Part shown: positions 1 to 9,813 of the stretch, piece by piece | Layout: the number at the start of each line of letters is the position of its first letter | Numbering within the stretch: position 1 is the first letter of the stretch | Assembly: GCA_031417555.1 (NCBI GenBank) | Contig: JANOVV010000072.1 | Location: 33,330 to 97,329 of the forward strand | DNA from: JADKIH01 sp031417555 | GTDB taxonomy: Bacteria > Bacteroidota > Bacteroidia > AKYH767-A > 2013-40CM-41-45 | DNA length: 64,000 nucleotides | Direction of reading: 5' to 3' | Translations under genes and position numbers: made by a program | The notes under the pieces: generated by a model | The model's input: only the letters and a program-made list of their open reading frames with translations | Database searches by the model: none | What the model was told of the DNA's origin: nothing

Positions 1-1
1 T

Positions 2-1966
2 GTTTCTTTGATTGGTGCTTTTTTTATAATGTATCTGGCAGGATTTAGTATAAACATTCTGACACTGCTTGCAATTGTACTGGCAACGGGATTGGTTGTT
101 GACGATGGAATTGTTGTCACTGAAAATATTTATAAAAAAATTGAGAAGGGTATGCCTCCATTAGAGGCAGCCGAAAAAGGTTCTAATGAAATTTTCTTTG
201 CAGTCGTTTCCACGTCAATGACTCTCGCTATTGTATTTCTTCCGATAATTTTTCTTCAGGGTTTCGTTGGAAGCCTTTTCAGGGAATTCGGTATTGTCAT
301 GGCAGGGGCCATATTAATTTCAGCTTTCGTTTCGCTTTCACTTACTCCTGTATTAAACGTTAAACTTGCCAGGAAAAATCATAAACATTCAAAATTTTAT
401 GAAAGAACAGAGCCGTTTTTTATTAAAATGACAGAAGGATATCGTCGCTCTCTAACAAGTTTTATCAATCGGAGAGGCTGGGCTTGGGGAATTCTTTTAG
501 CATCTTTTCTTCTAATATTTGGAGTAGGTTCTTTATTGCAATCCGAATTAGCGCCTCTAGAAGATAGAAGTTTACTGCGCTTGCAAGTAACCACCCCTGA
601 AGGAACTTCTTTTGATTACATGGATAAATACATGCAAAAACTTGTTGGATTTGCAATTGATTCTGTCCCTGAAAAAAGAATTGCCTTAAGTGTTACAGCT
701 CCCGGATTTACCGGCTCAGGTGCCGTAAATACAGGTTTTCTAAGATTAGGTTTAATCGAACCAGGCTCCAGAAAAAGATCGCAGCAAAAAATTGCTGATA
801 TGATTACAAAAAATTTAAAATTTTTTCCTGAAGGACGGGCATTCGTTTTACAAGAGCAAACAATAAGCGTTGGCATTACCGGCCGAACAAGTTTGCCGGT
901 ACAATATGTTTTGCAGGCTCCTAATTTTGAAAAATTAAAACAAGTATTACCCTTGTTTTTTGAAGAAGCAAATAAAAATCCGGTTTTTCAGGGTGTCGAT
1001 GTTAATCTTAAATTCAATAAACCGGAATTAAATATGACGATTAACCGTGATCGTGCCGCTGCTTTAGGAGTGTCTGTTGAAGACATAGCACAAACACTAC
1101 AACTTTCGTATAGCGGAAAACGAATTTCTTATTTTACCATGAACGGCAAACAATATCAGGTAATCGCTCAGATGAATCAAACATCCAGAGATGAACCGAT
1201 GGATTTAAAGTCATTGTATGTCAGAAACGATAAGAATGAAATGATACAACTGGATAATTTATTAAACGTGACTGAAGAAAGTAGTCCGCCCCAATTGTAC
1301 CATTTTAACCGTTACAAATCGGCGACAATTTCTGCCGGTTTAGCACCTGGAAAAACAATAGGCGATGGAATTGCAGCCATGGATGAAATTTCCAAAAAGG
1401 TTCTTGATGAGTCTTTCTCCACCGGCCTAACGGGTGCATCAAGAGACTTTGCTGAAAGCGGTTCAAATATTTGGTTTGCATTTGTACTTGCTCTGATTCT
1501 GATTTACCTCATTCTTGCTGCACAGTTTGAAAGTTTCGTTGATCCCTTCATTATAATGCTTACGGTTCCGCTTGCACTTGCCGGAGCTGTTATTTCTTTG
1601 TGGATGTTTAACCAAACATTAAATATTTTCAGCCAGATTGGAATTATTATGTTAATAGGACTTGTTACAAAAAATGGAATCCTTATTGTTGAATTTGCCA
1701 ATCAGCAAAAAGCATTAGGACAAAACATAAAGGATGCAGTTATTGAAGCATCAACGATGAGGTTAAGGCCCATACTAATGACTAGTATTGCCACAATACT
1801 TGGAGCACTGCCAATTGCTATCGGATTGGGTAATGGTTCTCAAAGCCGAATGCCTATGGGTATTGTTGTTGCAGGCGGGCTATTGTTTTCTTTAGTACTC
1901 ACATTGTATGTTATTCCCTCTGTTTACACTTTCATTTCCCGAAAAGACCTTGAAAGAAAAGATTAA
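2..1966 (+). CDS. RND efflux permease, HAE-1/AcrB-like (5' end outside window)
   Basis: This is the C-terminal two-thirds of an inner-membrane proton/drug antiporter of the AcrB type. The reading frame is open from base 2, so the true start lies upstream of the window. The piece opens in the transmembrane segment carrying the proton-relay aspartate pair (VVDDGIVVTEN, Asp codons at about 101-106). It continues through the second periplasmic porter region. The later helix keeps the relay lysine in GLVTKNGILIVEF (Lys codon about 1670), which favours the HAE-1 drug-efflux branch over metal exporters. A TolC-type gene follows after 87 bp, so this is the end of a tripartite efflux operon whose adaptor is probably upstream. 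The substrate cannot be read from sequence. Confidence 0.93.
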   Translation, partial: VSLIGAFFIMYLAGFSINILTLLAIVLATGLVVDDGIVVTENIYKKIEKGMPPLEAAEKGSNEIFFAVVSTSMTLAIVFLPIIFLQGFVGSLFREFGIVMAGAILISAFVSLSLTPVLNVKLARKNHKHSKFYERTEPFFIKMTEGYRRSLTSFINRRGWAWGILLASFLLIFGVGSLLQSELAPLEDRSLLRLQVTTPEGTSFDYMDKYMQKLVGFAIDSVPEKRIALSVTAPGFTGSGAVNTGFLRLGLIEPGSRKRSQQKIADMITKNLKFFPEGRAFVLQEQTISVGITGRTSLPVQYVLQAPNFEKLKQVLPLFFEEANKNPVFQGVDVNLKFNKPELNMTINRDRAAALGVSVEDIAQTLQLSYSGKRISYFTMNGKQYQVIAQMNQTSRDEPMDLKSLYVRNDKNEMIQLDNLLNVTEESSPPQLYHFNRYKSATISAGLAPGKTIGDGIAAMDEISKKVLDESFSTGLTGASRDFAESGSNIWFAFVLALILIYLILAAQFESFVDPFIIMLTVPLALAGAVISLWMFNQTLNIFSQIGIIMLIGLVTKNGILIVEFANQQKALGQNIKDAVIEASTMRLRPILMTSIATILGALPIAIGLGNGSQSRMPMGIVVAGGLLFSLVLTLYVIPSVYTFISRKDLERKD

Positions 1967-2053
1967 TGGATTTCATGAAAACACGTATAAATCATAGACT
2001 AAGTTCAATATACACAACGGTGATTATATTAATCAGAAACATATTATCAATAA

Positions 2054-3358
2054 ATGAATAACAAGTATTTTCTTTTGTTTTTATTTTTTATACCTGTGAA
2101 AATATTTTCACAAGATTCATTATTAACTTTACAACAAGCCATTGAAATATCTTTAAAAAATAATTACGATATTAGAATTATTACAAATAAAAAAGACCAA
2201 CAAGAAAACAATAATAGTATCGGAAATTCCGGTATGCTTCCGAATATCGATGCAAATGCTTCTTATACCCGTTCATCAAATTCATTAAAACAGAAATACA
2301 GTAATAACCTCGAAGTAAATCGAAATGCATCATTGTCAACTAACGCTGTTGCGGATCTTGCAGCAACATGGACAATCTTTGATGGAATGAAAATGTTTAA
2401 TACGAAGGAAAAATTATCGGAACTTTATATGTTGTCGCAAGACGAATTGAAAATTCAAATTGAAAATACTTTACAGGAATTAATTACAGCCTACTACTCA
2501 ATTGTTAAACAACAACAATTATTAAAATCGTTGCGAGAGGAAATACTTTTTTCGATAGAAAGGGTTACAATATCTGATCGTAAAATGAATAATGGATCCG
2601 GATCCCGCTTGGAATGGTTGCAGACAAAAACAGATTTCAACAGACAACGTTCTATTGAAATTGAACTTGAATCAAATATTGATGCGGAAAGAATAAATTT
2701 AAATTTATTGATGGGAAGAAAAATAGAAACTCCTTTTGCTGTTGAAGACAGTGTAATTATTACCTACAAACCAATGATTGAGGATTTAAAAAAATCAGTA
2801 CTTGATCAAAACAATCAAATAAATTATTTCAAAAGAAATCAGAGAATTTCTCAACTTGAATTAAAGGAGAAACAATCTTTACGCTTTCCCGTGATAAATT
2901 TAAATGCGCACTACATTTATTCTAAAACTACCAATGAAGCAGGCTTTACTTTGTTAAACCAAATTAACGGTTTTAATTACGGCGCTACGGCAACTATACC
3001 GCTTTTTCATGGATTAAATATTAACAGGCAAATAAAAAATTCGAAGATTGATGCTTTAAATTCAGATATTTCATTTGAAAATATGCAATCACAAATAAAT
3101 TCAGATCTATTAAATGCCTGGAGAACATTCAAGAAAAATCTTGAACTCCTGCAAATCGAAGAACAAAACATTGGATATGCGCGGGAAGTTTTATCAGTTT
3201 CGCAGGAACGCTACCGAATTGGTATGAGTTCTGTTATTGAGCAACAAAATGTCCAACGTACATTCGAAGAAGCAATGAAACGATTGGCGGAGGCAAGATT
3301 TAATGCAAAAATTTCAGAAACAATATTGAGAAGATTAAATGGAGAATTAGTGAAATAA
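2054..3358 (+). CDS. TolC-family outer membrane efflux protein
   Basis: This is an outer membrane channel for the RND pump just upstream. It is 434 residues long, the usual size for the family. A signal peptide (hydrophobic residues 5-18, likely cleavage after FSQ near 20) is followed by LTLQQAIEISLKNNYDI, the typical first helix of TolC-like proteins. The rest alternates long Gln/Asn/Glu-rich helices with short beta segments, in two structurally similar halves. The C-terminal helix contains the common SQERYRIGMSS pattern. It shares strand and close spacing with the permease, so it is probably co-transcribed. Confidence 0.9.
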   Translation: MNNKYFLLFLFFIPVKIFSQDSLLTLQQAIEISLKNNYDIRIITNKKDQQENNNSIGNSGMLPNIDANASYTRSSNSLKQKYSNNLEVNRNASLSTNAVADLAATWTIFDGMKMFNTKEKLSELYMLSQDELKIQIENTLQELITAYYSIVKQQQLLKSLREEILFSIERVTISDRKMNNGSGSRLEWLQTKTDFNRQRSIEIELESNIDAERINLNLLMGRKIETPFAVEDSVIITYKPMIEDLKKSVLDQNNQINYFKRNQRISQLELKEKQSLRFPVINLNAHYIYSKTTNEAGFTLLNQINGFNYGATATIPLFHGLNINRQIKNSKIDALNSDISFENMQSQINSDLLNAWRTFKKNLELLQIEEQNIGYAREVLSVSQERYRIGMSSVIEQQNVQRTFEEAMKRLAEARFNAKISETILRRLNGELVK

Positions 3359-3436
3359 TCTGAAAATTTATATATTAATTGAAGATGATTTTATTAGTAA
3401 TTTAATATAGAGAATAGTATAAAAATATAAAGTAGA

Positions 3437-3982
3437 ATGGAAAAAAATAAAATCGAAACAGCTACATTTGGTGGAGGATGTTACTGGTGTACAGAAGCAC
3501 AATATCAATTATTGGACGGCGTTATTTCTGTCGCTTCCGGTTTCTCCGGCGGTACAATAAAAAATCCTTCTTACAGAGAAGTATGCGATGGTCGTACAGG
3601 CCATGCAGAAGTTGTACAAGTTGTTTACGATACGACGAAACTTAATTACACAGACATACTACATGCTTTTTTCAAATCGCATGATCCTACCCAACTGAAC
3701 AGACAAGGAGATGATATCGGCACACAATATCGATCGGTTATTTTTTTTCATGATGAAGAACAGCATAAAATTGCCGAAGAAATAAAAAACGAACTCGAAA
3801 AATCGGGAGCGTATGATAAACCGGTAGTAACAGAAATATCTCCATTCACCGCTTTTTACAAAGCAGAAGATTATCATCAGAATTATTTTAATCAAAATGG
3901 ACAACAACCTTATTGTCAATTCGTAGTCGCCCCTAAGGTGGAAAAATTTAGAAAAGTTTTTAAAGATAAGTTGAAAAAGTAG
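3437..3982 (+). CDS. msrA: Peptide-methionine (S)-S-oxide reductase MsrA
   Basis: It reduces methionine-S-sulfoxide in proteins or as free amino acid, a cytosolic oxidative-damage repair step. The catalytic motif is GGGCYWCTEA, with nucleophile Cys15 and a second Cys at 18. Many family members have Gly at the second position (GCFWG), and the CxxC form occurs in another subgroup. Further family blocks are GRTGHAEVVQV, GTQYRS and EDYHQNYF. The length of 181 residues is normal and no MsrB domain is fused. No signal peptide is present. A 7-bp-period repeat array follows the stop codon. Confidence 0.95.
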   Translation: MEKNKIETATFGGGCYWCTEAQYQLLDGVISVASGFSGGTIKNPSYREVCDGRTGHAEVVQVVYDTTKLNYTDILHAFFKSHDPTQLNRQGDDIGTQYRSVIFFHDEEQHKIAEEIKNELEKSGAYDKPVVTEISPFTAFYKAEDYHQNYFNQNGQQPYCQFVVAPKVEKFRKVFKDKLKK

Positions 3983-3986
3983 TTGT

Positions 3987-4042
3987 TGGTTATTTGTAAA
4001 TCGCTATTCGTTAATCGTTATTCGTTAATTGTTAAATGTTAA
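3987..4042. repeat. Degenerate 7-bp-period tandem array (TCGTTAA type)
   Basis: Eight consecutive heptamers can be read without gaps: TGGTTAT, TTGTAAA, TCGCTAT, TCGTTAA, TCGTTAT, TCGTTAA, TTGTTAA and ATGTTAA. It begins just after the msrA stop codon and lies in the 158-bp gap before the TPR gene. It belongs to a set of similar intergenic arrays in this window that have different words but the same 7-bp period. Confidence 0.7.
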
Positions 4043-4140
4043 TATTATTTTTGTTTTAAACGATTATTAAAATAGGTTTGAGCTATAATTAATTAATGAT
4101 TTTAAAATAACAAGTTAAATGTTAATTTATTTATAGTTGT

Positions 4141-6039
4141 ATGAATAAAAAAAAAACATACAAAAATTCACAAACTAATTCCGGAGAAAAAATTATTTCA
4201 AAGGATGAAAATTTTTCAGACAACAAATGGAAGTGGGTAATTTTTGTTGTTGCTTTTGTATCTTTTGGTTTATCTGCTTTTAACAACTATGCGCTGGATG
4301 ATTTTATTGTTCTCGTAAAAAACAATTTTACTCAGAATGGATTTTCAGGCATATGGAATATTTTATCGAAAGATACATTTGCCGGAATGACAGAATCCGA
4401 TATTATGGTACTTGCCGGTGGGAGATATCGTCCCCTATCCCTTGTTACATTTGCGATTGAACACCAACTCTGGGGAAACAATCCATTCATTTCACATTTA
4501 ATAAATGTTAGCATTTATGCAATAACAGGAATCTTGCTTTACAATTTTTTGAAAAAGATTTTAACTTTTTCTTTAAAAGAATCAACAGAAAAAACCAGTC
4601 TGAAGGCAGCATTAATTACATTGCTTTTTATAACACTACCAGCCCACTCCGAATCTGTAATTAATATTAAAGGCAGAGACGATTTAATGTGTTTACTGTT
4701 TTTTCTCCTATCCGTTTTGCAATTACTGAAATACACCCAATCCGGACATAAAAAGAATTTTATTTATTCATCAATTCTTTTCTTCTTTTCATTGATGAGC
4801 AAAGAAACCGCTATCACTTTTGTATTAATTTATCCTTTAATTCTTTATTACTTTACAAATTCAAAAACAGCCAAAAAGACTTCAGTTTCTTTAGTCTACT
4901 TTTCCATTGCGCTTGTGTTTTTGATTTTCAGATATTTAGCAACGAAAGACAACCAGGGAATACCAAGCAATGATGTCCTCAATAATCCTTTCGTAAATGC
5001 AACAAATGAACAAAAATTTGCGACCATACTTCTTTCCTGGTTTTTCTATTTGAGATTATTGATTTACCCTGTAGATCTTTCATATGATTACAATTTCAAT
5101 CAGATACCATTGACCGATTTTTCCGAATATCGTGTTCTTTTATCATTATGCATTTATTCATCCTTGATACTCTTTGCTTTTTATTTATTTAAAAGAAAAT
5201 CAATTTATTCTTTTAGTATTCTCTTTTATCTTATTACTTTTTCGATACTTTCGAATCTGATTTTCAATATTGGAACAATTTTCGCTGACCGTTTTATATA
5301 TATTCCTTCTCTTGCGTTTTGCATTTTATTTATTTTAGGAAGTTTTTACCTTTTCGAAAAAATCAATCCTGAAAAAAATAATAAAATAACCAACAGTATA
5401 GGTATTACTACCTTTCTTACAATTATTTTATTGTTTAGTATTCGGAATATCAATCGATGCAGCGATTGGAAAGACAACAACACACTTTTTATAGCAGATA
5501 CTAAAAGTGCTCCACGAAGTGCAAAAGTTCAATTGAATGCAGGTATTGCTTATATTAATTTAAGTGATCAAAAAAATACAGTCAAACCCGACAGCCTTCT
5601 CAATAAAGCATTATACCATCTCCAAAAAGGCATCGATATTTATCCAAATTTTATTGATGGATATATGAATATGGGCGTTGTTTATAACAGATTAAACAAA
5701 ATGGACAAAGCAGAAATATGGTGGAATAAAGCGCGTAAAATAAATCCTCAGCACCAGAAGTTTTCCGAATACGATAAATTAATCAGCCAGTATTATTTAT
5801 TAAAAGGACTCAATAACGGTACAGAAAGAAATTTCAAAGAAGCGGTTTCCAATTTGAATATTGCTTTAAGCTACGATACATCGAATATTGATATCATTTA
5901 CAACCTTGGCGGTGCCTATTTTATGATTCCAAACCATGACAGTGCTAAATATTTTTTTAAGAAGACCCTGGAACGAAATCCCGACTTTCAAAAAGCGAAA
6001 GACGGATTACAAGTAATTGAAATGCAGCGAATGAAATAA
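4141..6039 (+). CDS. Polytopic membrane protein with C-terminal TPRs (TMTC-like GT-C glycosyltransferase candidate)
   Basis: The protein has 632 residues. A basic cytosolic N-terminus is followed by a first membrane helix (about 31-50) and then NYALDDFIV with Asp53-Asp54. About nine to eleven further hydrophobic helices run to residue 450. The remainder is three or four TPR units (for example the stretch around GYMNMGVVYNRLNKMDKAE). An acidic residue just after the first helix and membrane-plus-TPR architecture match the TMTC/O-mannosyltransferase-like GT-C family. Transfer of a sugar from a lipid carrier to an extracytoplasmic protein is therefore the best inference, but neither donor nor target can be identified. 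A weak hairpin separates it from mutL. Confidence 0.65.
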   Translation: MNKKKTYKNSQTNSGEKIISKDENFSDNKWKWVIFVVAFVSFGLSAFNNYALDDFIVLVKNNFTQNGFSGIWNILSKDTFAGMTESDIMVLAGGRYRPLSLVTFAIEHQLWGNNPFISHLINVSIYAITGILLYNFLKKILTFSLKESTEKTSLKAALITLLFITLPAHSESVINIKGRDDLMCLLFFLLSVLQLLKYTQSGHKKNFIYSSILFFFSLMSKETAITFVLIYPLILYYFTNSKTAKKTSVSLVYFSIALVFLIFRYLATKDNQGIPSNDVLNNPFVNATNEQKFATILLSWFFYLRLLIYPVDLSYDYNFNQIPLTDFSEYRVLLSLCIYSSLILFAFYLFKRKSIYSFSILFYLITFSILSNLIFNIGTIFADRFIYIPSLAFCILFILGSFYLFEKINPEKNNKITNSIGITTFLTIILLFSIRNINRCSDWKDNNTLFIADTKSAPRSAKVQLNAGIAYINLSDQKNTVKPDSLLNKALYHLQKGIDIYPNFIDGYMNMGVVYNRLNKMDKAEIWWNKARKINPQHQKFSEYDKLISQYYLLKGLNNGTERNFKEAVSNLNIALSYDTSNIDIIYNLGGAYFMIPNHDSAKYFFKKTLERNPDFQKAKDGLQVIEMQRMK

Positions 6040-6081
6040 AAATATACTCAAAAACGCCCAGCATCATATTTACTTTGTTTA

Positions 6082-6112
6082 TTTTTCTGATTGTACTCCA
6101 ATCAGAGAAAAA
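6082..6112 (+). terminator. Possible rho-independent terminator upstream of mutL
   Basis: An AT-rich imperfect inverted repeat (TTTTTCTGATTG, a 5-base loop, then CAATCAGAGAAAAA) lies between the TPR gene and mutL. The stem has one bulge and low GC, so strength is uncertain. Confidence 0.35.
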
Positions 6113-6175
6113 CATCATAGATGATGGAACTTAATTTATATTTTCGGACATTTGAGGGAGTTTAAAGAGAGGAAA

Positions 6176-7963
6176 ATGTCGGATATAATTCATCTTTTGC
6201 CTGATACTGTTGCCAACCAGATTGCTGCAGGGGAAGTCATTCAACGGCCGGCTTCGGCAGTTAAAGAACTTTTGGAAAATGCTGTTGATGCCGGCAGCAA
6301 ACGTATCGAATTGTTCGTAAAGGATTCAGGTAAAACACTTTTGCAAATAATTGACGATGGCTGTGGCATGAGTCCCGCTGATGCCAGAATGGCTTTTGAA
6401 CGGCATGCTACTTCAAAAATACGTTCAGCAGAAGATCTTTTTTCCATCCGAACCATGGGTTTTAGAGGGGAAGCTCTTGCTTCTATTGCAGCTATTTCTC
6501 ATGTTGAAATAAAAACACGCCGACTAGAAGACGAAGTTGGCACAAATATAGAAATCGAAGGCAATGAAATTAAAAAGCAACAACCGATAGGCACAAGTGC
6601 AGGAACATCCATTTCCATAAAAAACCTTTTTTACAATGTCCCTGCCAGAAGAAATTTTCTTAAGTCCAATACCATTGAAGCACGTCACATCATTGATGAA
6701 TTCGAACGAGTAGCCTATGGAAATCCTGAAATATTTTTCTCACTCAATCAAAATGGTCTTGAAATTTTCCGTTTACCTGCTTCAAATTTACGCCAACGCA
6801 TTGTAAATATTAACGGCAGCCAATACAATGAAAGGCTCGTGCCAGTTAATGAAACTACCTCAATTCTTTCTATACATGGCTTTGTCGGCAAACCCGAATT
6901 CAGTAAAAAAACACGTGGCGAACAATTCTTTTTTGTAAACAATCGATTTATTAAAGACGGATACTTGAATCATGCTGTCGCAAATGCTTTTCAGGAGCTT
7001 TTACCTAAAGATAGCTTTCCGTCGTATTGGCTATACATCGATATCGATCCTTCCCGAATAGATGTAAATATTCACCCAACTAAAACCGAAATCAAATTTG
7101 AAGATGAACGCTCCGTTTATGCAATAGTACGGTCTGCTGTTAAACGCTCATTAGGTCAATACAGCCTATCTCCAACATTAGATTTTGAACGTGAGAAAAC
7201 ATTCGACATACCTCATAGCATGCGCCATCAGGCTGTTCAAAGTCCGGGTGTTACGGTTAATACACAATACAATCCATTTCAACAGGAAAAATCGATAGCT
7301 TCTTCCGGTTGGCAGAAACTTTATGAAAGCCCTTCTAAAACACAAAATATTCCGGAATTAGAAAACCAAATTCTGTCTTCCTTTTTAAATACCGATGAAA
7401 AGAAAGAAATTGTTTTCCAGATGGGTCCCTATATTATTTCAAAAATTAATGAAGGTTTATTAATTATCGATATCACAGCCGCTCATGAAAGAATTCTTTT
7501 TCATAAATTCAAAAAACAATTAGAAAGCGGTCAACCAATTACTCAGCAAAGTTTGTTTCCTCAAACAATCACATTTTCCCCGTCTGATTTTCAGCTAATG
7601 AAAGAAATAGAAACAGAAGTAAGAAAATTGGGTTTTGATCTTCAGGAATTCGGTCAGAATTCCTTTGCAATTCAAGGCATACCTTCCGATGTAGAAACAG
7701 GAAAAGAAAAGGAAGTCTTAGAATCCATAATTGAACAATTCAAATATAATTCGAGCGAACTATCTACAGGTATTAACGAAAATCTTTCCCGTTCATTGGC
7801 TCGCAGTATCGCCTTAAGGAAAAACAGCACTCTTAGTCAACAGGAAATGAAAATGATCCTTCACGAATTGCAATCCTTCGATAAAAACCCGCGTGGGCTG
7901 GATGGTAAACCGTGTATGATTTTGTTGAAAAACAGTGATATTGCATCCAGATTCCAATTATAA
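6176..7963 (+). CDS. mutL: DNA mismatch repair protein MutL
   Basis: MutL couples mismatch recognition by MutS to strand removal. The N-terminal GHKL ATPase motifs are complete: ELLENAVDAGS, DDGCGMS, GFRGEALASI and the GTSISIKNLFYNVPARR region. The C-terminal dimerisation domain spans about residues 410-595. The start is placed at the ATG at 6176, because the TTG at 6152 would add eight residues ahead of the conserved IIHLLPDTVANQIAAGEV opening. Where endonuclease-type MutL carries DQHA-x2-E-x4-E, this protein has DITAAHERILFH (Asp432). It keeps D, A and E but loses Q, H and the last E, so nicking activity is doubtful. Length (596 codons with stop) is normal. Confidence 0.96.
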   Translation: MSDIIHLLPDTVANQIAAGEVIQRPASAVKELLENAVDAGSKRIELFVKDSGKTLLQIIDDGCGMSPADARMAFERHATSKIRSAEDLFSIRTMGFRGEALASIAAISHVEIKTRRLEDEVGTNIEIEGNEIKKQQPIGTSAGTSISIKNLFYNVPARRNFLKSNTIEARHIIDEFERVAYGNPEIFFSLNQNGLEIFRLPASNLRQRIVNINGSQYNERLVPVNETTSILSIHGFVGKPEFSKKTRGEQFFFVNNRFIKDGYLNHAVANAFQELLPKDSFPSYWLYIDIDPSRIDVNIHPTKTEIKFEDERSVYAIVRSAVKRSLGQYSLSPTLDFEREKTFDIPHSMRHQAVQSPGVTVNTQYNPFQQEKSIASSGWQKLYESPSKTQNIPELENQILSSFLNTDEKKEIVFQMGPYIISKINEGLLIIDITAAHERILFHKFKKQLESGQPITQQSLFPQTITFSPSDFQLMKEIETEVRKLGFDLQEFGQNSFAIQGIPSDVETGKEKEVLESIIEQFKYNSSELSTGINENLSRSLARSIALRKNSTLSQQEMKMILHELQSFDKNPRGLDGKPCMILLKNSDIASRFQL

Positions 7964-8026
7964 AATTTCCCATTTTCAATTTCGGTAAAGACTGATTAAA
8001 AAGCATCCGTTTATCACAAATTCCTT

Positions 8027-8860
8027 ATGAGCTACGAAAATTATCGCCCGACAGGATATCGTTTTTTGCCGGAAGTTGTAAAAAATTTACTGATCATAAA
8101 CGTGATCTTGTATCTTGCTACTCAGGTTATGTTAAGCCGTGGCATTGACTTAACAGACATTTTAGGCCTTCATTATTTTGCTTCCGAAAAGTTCCGCATA
8201 TATCAGATTGTGACTTATATGTTTATGCACGACAGTCATAGTTTTATGCATATATTGCTTAACATGCTTGCATTGTATATGTTCGGCAGTGTTGTTGAAA
8301 ATGTCTGGGGTGGGAAAAAATTTCTGACTTTTTATTTATTGACAGGATTTGGAGCCGCTGTCGCTCATTATGCTATTGTATATTTTCAAATGCAACCCAG
8401 TATAACTTTCTTTAATGATTACATAAATTCGGCTGACCTTAATCAAATGTATGCACTCGTTAATTCAGATGCTTATGGTTCAAGCTTTGGACCTGATTTC
8501 AGGGAACTGCTTCAGGCTAATCCTACTCAAGCGTTGGAAGTGAGTATAGATTTTGCAAAGCAGTTTCGAAATGAACTCCTGAATGCTCCGGTCGTAATAG
8601 GAGCTTCAGGTGCTGTTTATGGTGTACTACTTGCTTATGGAATGCTTTTTCCCAATAGCTTACTTTATTTGTTTTTTGCAATCCCTGTCAAGGCTAAATA
8701 CGTAGTTATACTATATGGAATCATCGAATTATTTTCGGGTATATCGGGGGGTGATAATGTTGCTCACTTTGCACATTTAGGAGGATTGGTAACCGGAATT
8801 ATTATTATTTTATACTGGAAACAAAAAGACAAACGAAAGCGAAATGATTATTTCAATTAA
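8027..8860 (+). CDS. Rhomboid-family intramembrane serine protease (first of pair)
   Basis: Rhomboids cleave transmembrane helices within the bilayer. The catalytic serine is Ser194 in IGASGAVYG, and the paired histidine is most likely His247 in NVAHFAHLGG. The upstream helix carries the family HSFMHILLNMLALYMFG block. About six membrane helices are predicted. A roughly 70-residue polar insertion (about 120-190) before the serine helix is longer than in minimal rhomboids. A second rhomboid gene follows after 18 bp on the same strand. No substrate can be inferred. Confidence 0.93.
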   Translation: MSYENYRPTGYRFLPEVVKNLLIINVILYLATQVMLSRGIDLTDILGLHYFASEKFRIYQIVTYMFMHDSHSFMHILLNMLALYMFGSVVENVWGGKKFLTFYLLTGFGAAVAHYAIVYFQMQPSITFFNDYINSADLNQMYALVNSDAYGSSFGPDFRELLQANPTQALEVSIDFAKQFRNELLNAPVVIGASGAVYGVLLAYGMLFPNSLLYLFFAIPVKAKYVVILYGIIELFSGISGGDNVAHFAHLGGLVTGIIIILYWKQKDKRKRNDYFN

Positions 8861-8878
8861 AAAGTAATTTTATAAAGT

Positions 8879-9757
8879 ATGAATTCTTTCAGCGAAAATA
8901 TCCGCTCACATATTCGAATTTCAGACACCTTACAGCGACTGCTAATACTTAATGTTGCTGTTTTTCTTGTCATCCGAATAGTTAATGCCGTGTCCGGGTT
9001 ATTTCTAAATCCGATTCTCAGTTTCGAAGATGTTTCCACTTTTTTTGCAATACCGGCTAATCTATCAAAATTAATTACAAAACCATGGACTGTTATTACC
9101 TACATGTTTTTTCATTGGGATGTAATGCATATTTTTTTCAATATGTTGTGGTTGTATTGGATGGGGAAAATTTTTCAGGAATATCTGGGAAATAAAAAAT
9201 TATTAAATACTTACTTAGCCGGCGGTTTTATTGGCGCTTTATTTTTTATTGCAGCCTATAATTTTTTTCCATTGTTTTCAAATTCATTGAATGGCGCATT
9301 TGCTCTTGGTGCCTCAGCAAGTGTTCTGGCAATTACTGTTGCAACTGCTACGCTTTTACCTGAGTATCCTATTCAATTACTCTTTTTCGGTGTGGTGCGA
9401 TTGAAATGGATTGCAGTAATTACTATTCTTCTGGATGTAATAAATATTAGTGGAGAAAATGCCGGAGGACATATAGCCCATTTAGGAGGTGCATTTTATG
9501 GTTTCATTTATATCCGAAGTCTTCAAAAAGGAACGGATCTTACAGCATGGCTTACTCGTTTATTTGATCGTTTATCGCCATCGAAAAAAATGAAAGTTGC
9601 TCATCGACAAAGTAAACGTGATGAAGATTTCAATATTACCAAAAAAGCAAAACAGGAACAAATGGATGATATACTTGATAAAATAAGTAAATCAGGATAT
9701 GGAAGTTTAACACAAGAAGAAAAAAACTTTTTGTTCAAGATGAGCAAAGAAAATTAA
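8879..9757 (+). CDS. Rhomboid-family intramembrane serine protease (second of pair)
   Basis: This 292-residue paralogue keeps the catalytic pair: Ser146 in ALGASASVLA and His198 in AGGHIAHLGG. The MHIFFNMLWLYWMG block is also present. Ala-Ser replaces the commoner Ser-Gly after the nucleophile (GASAS, not GASGA), so the oxyanion region differs from the first copy. It lacks the long insertion of its neighbour and adds a charged cytosolic tail of about 60 residues (from residue 230) ending in EEKNFLFKMSKEN, a motif found at the end of several Bacteroidota rhomboids. It is probably co-transcribed with the first. Confidence 0.9.
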   Translation: MNSFSENIRSHIRISDTLQRLLILNVAVFLVIRIVNAVSGLFLNPILSFEDVSTFFAIPANLSKLITKPWTVITYMFFHWDVMHIFFNMLWLYWMGKIFQEYLGNKKLLNTYLAGGFIGALFFIAAYNFFPLFSNSLNGAFALGASASVLAITVATATLLPEYPIQLLFFGVVRLKWIAVITILLDVINISGENAGGHIAHLGGAFYGFIYIRSLQKGTDLTAWLTRLFDRLSPSKKMKVAHRQSKRDEDFNITKKAKQEQMDDILDKISKSGYGSLTQEEKNFLFKMSKEN

Positions 9758-9813
9758 ATGATTTGTTAATTATTTATTTAAATTGTCATAAAATCAATCC
9801 ATAAAAAAATAAA

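Noticed and set aside
6152..6175. TTG start for mutL
   Set aside because: Adds eight residues before the conserved opening; the ATG at 6176 fits the family.
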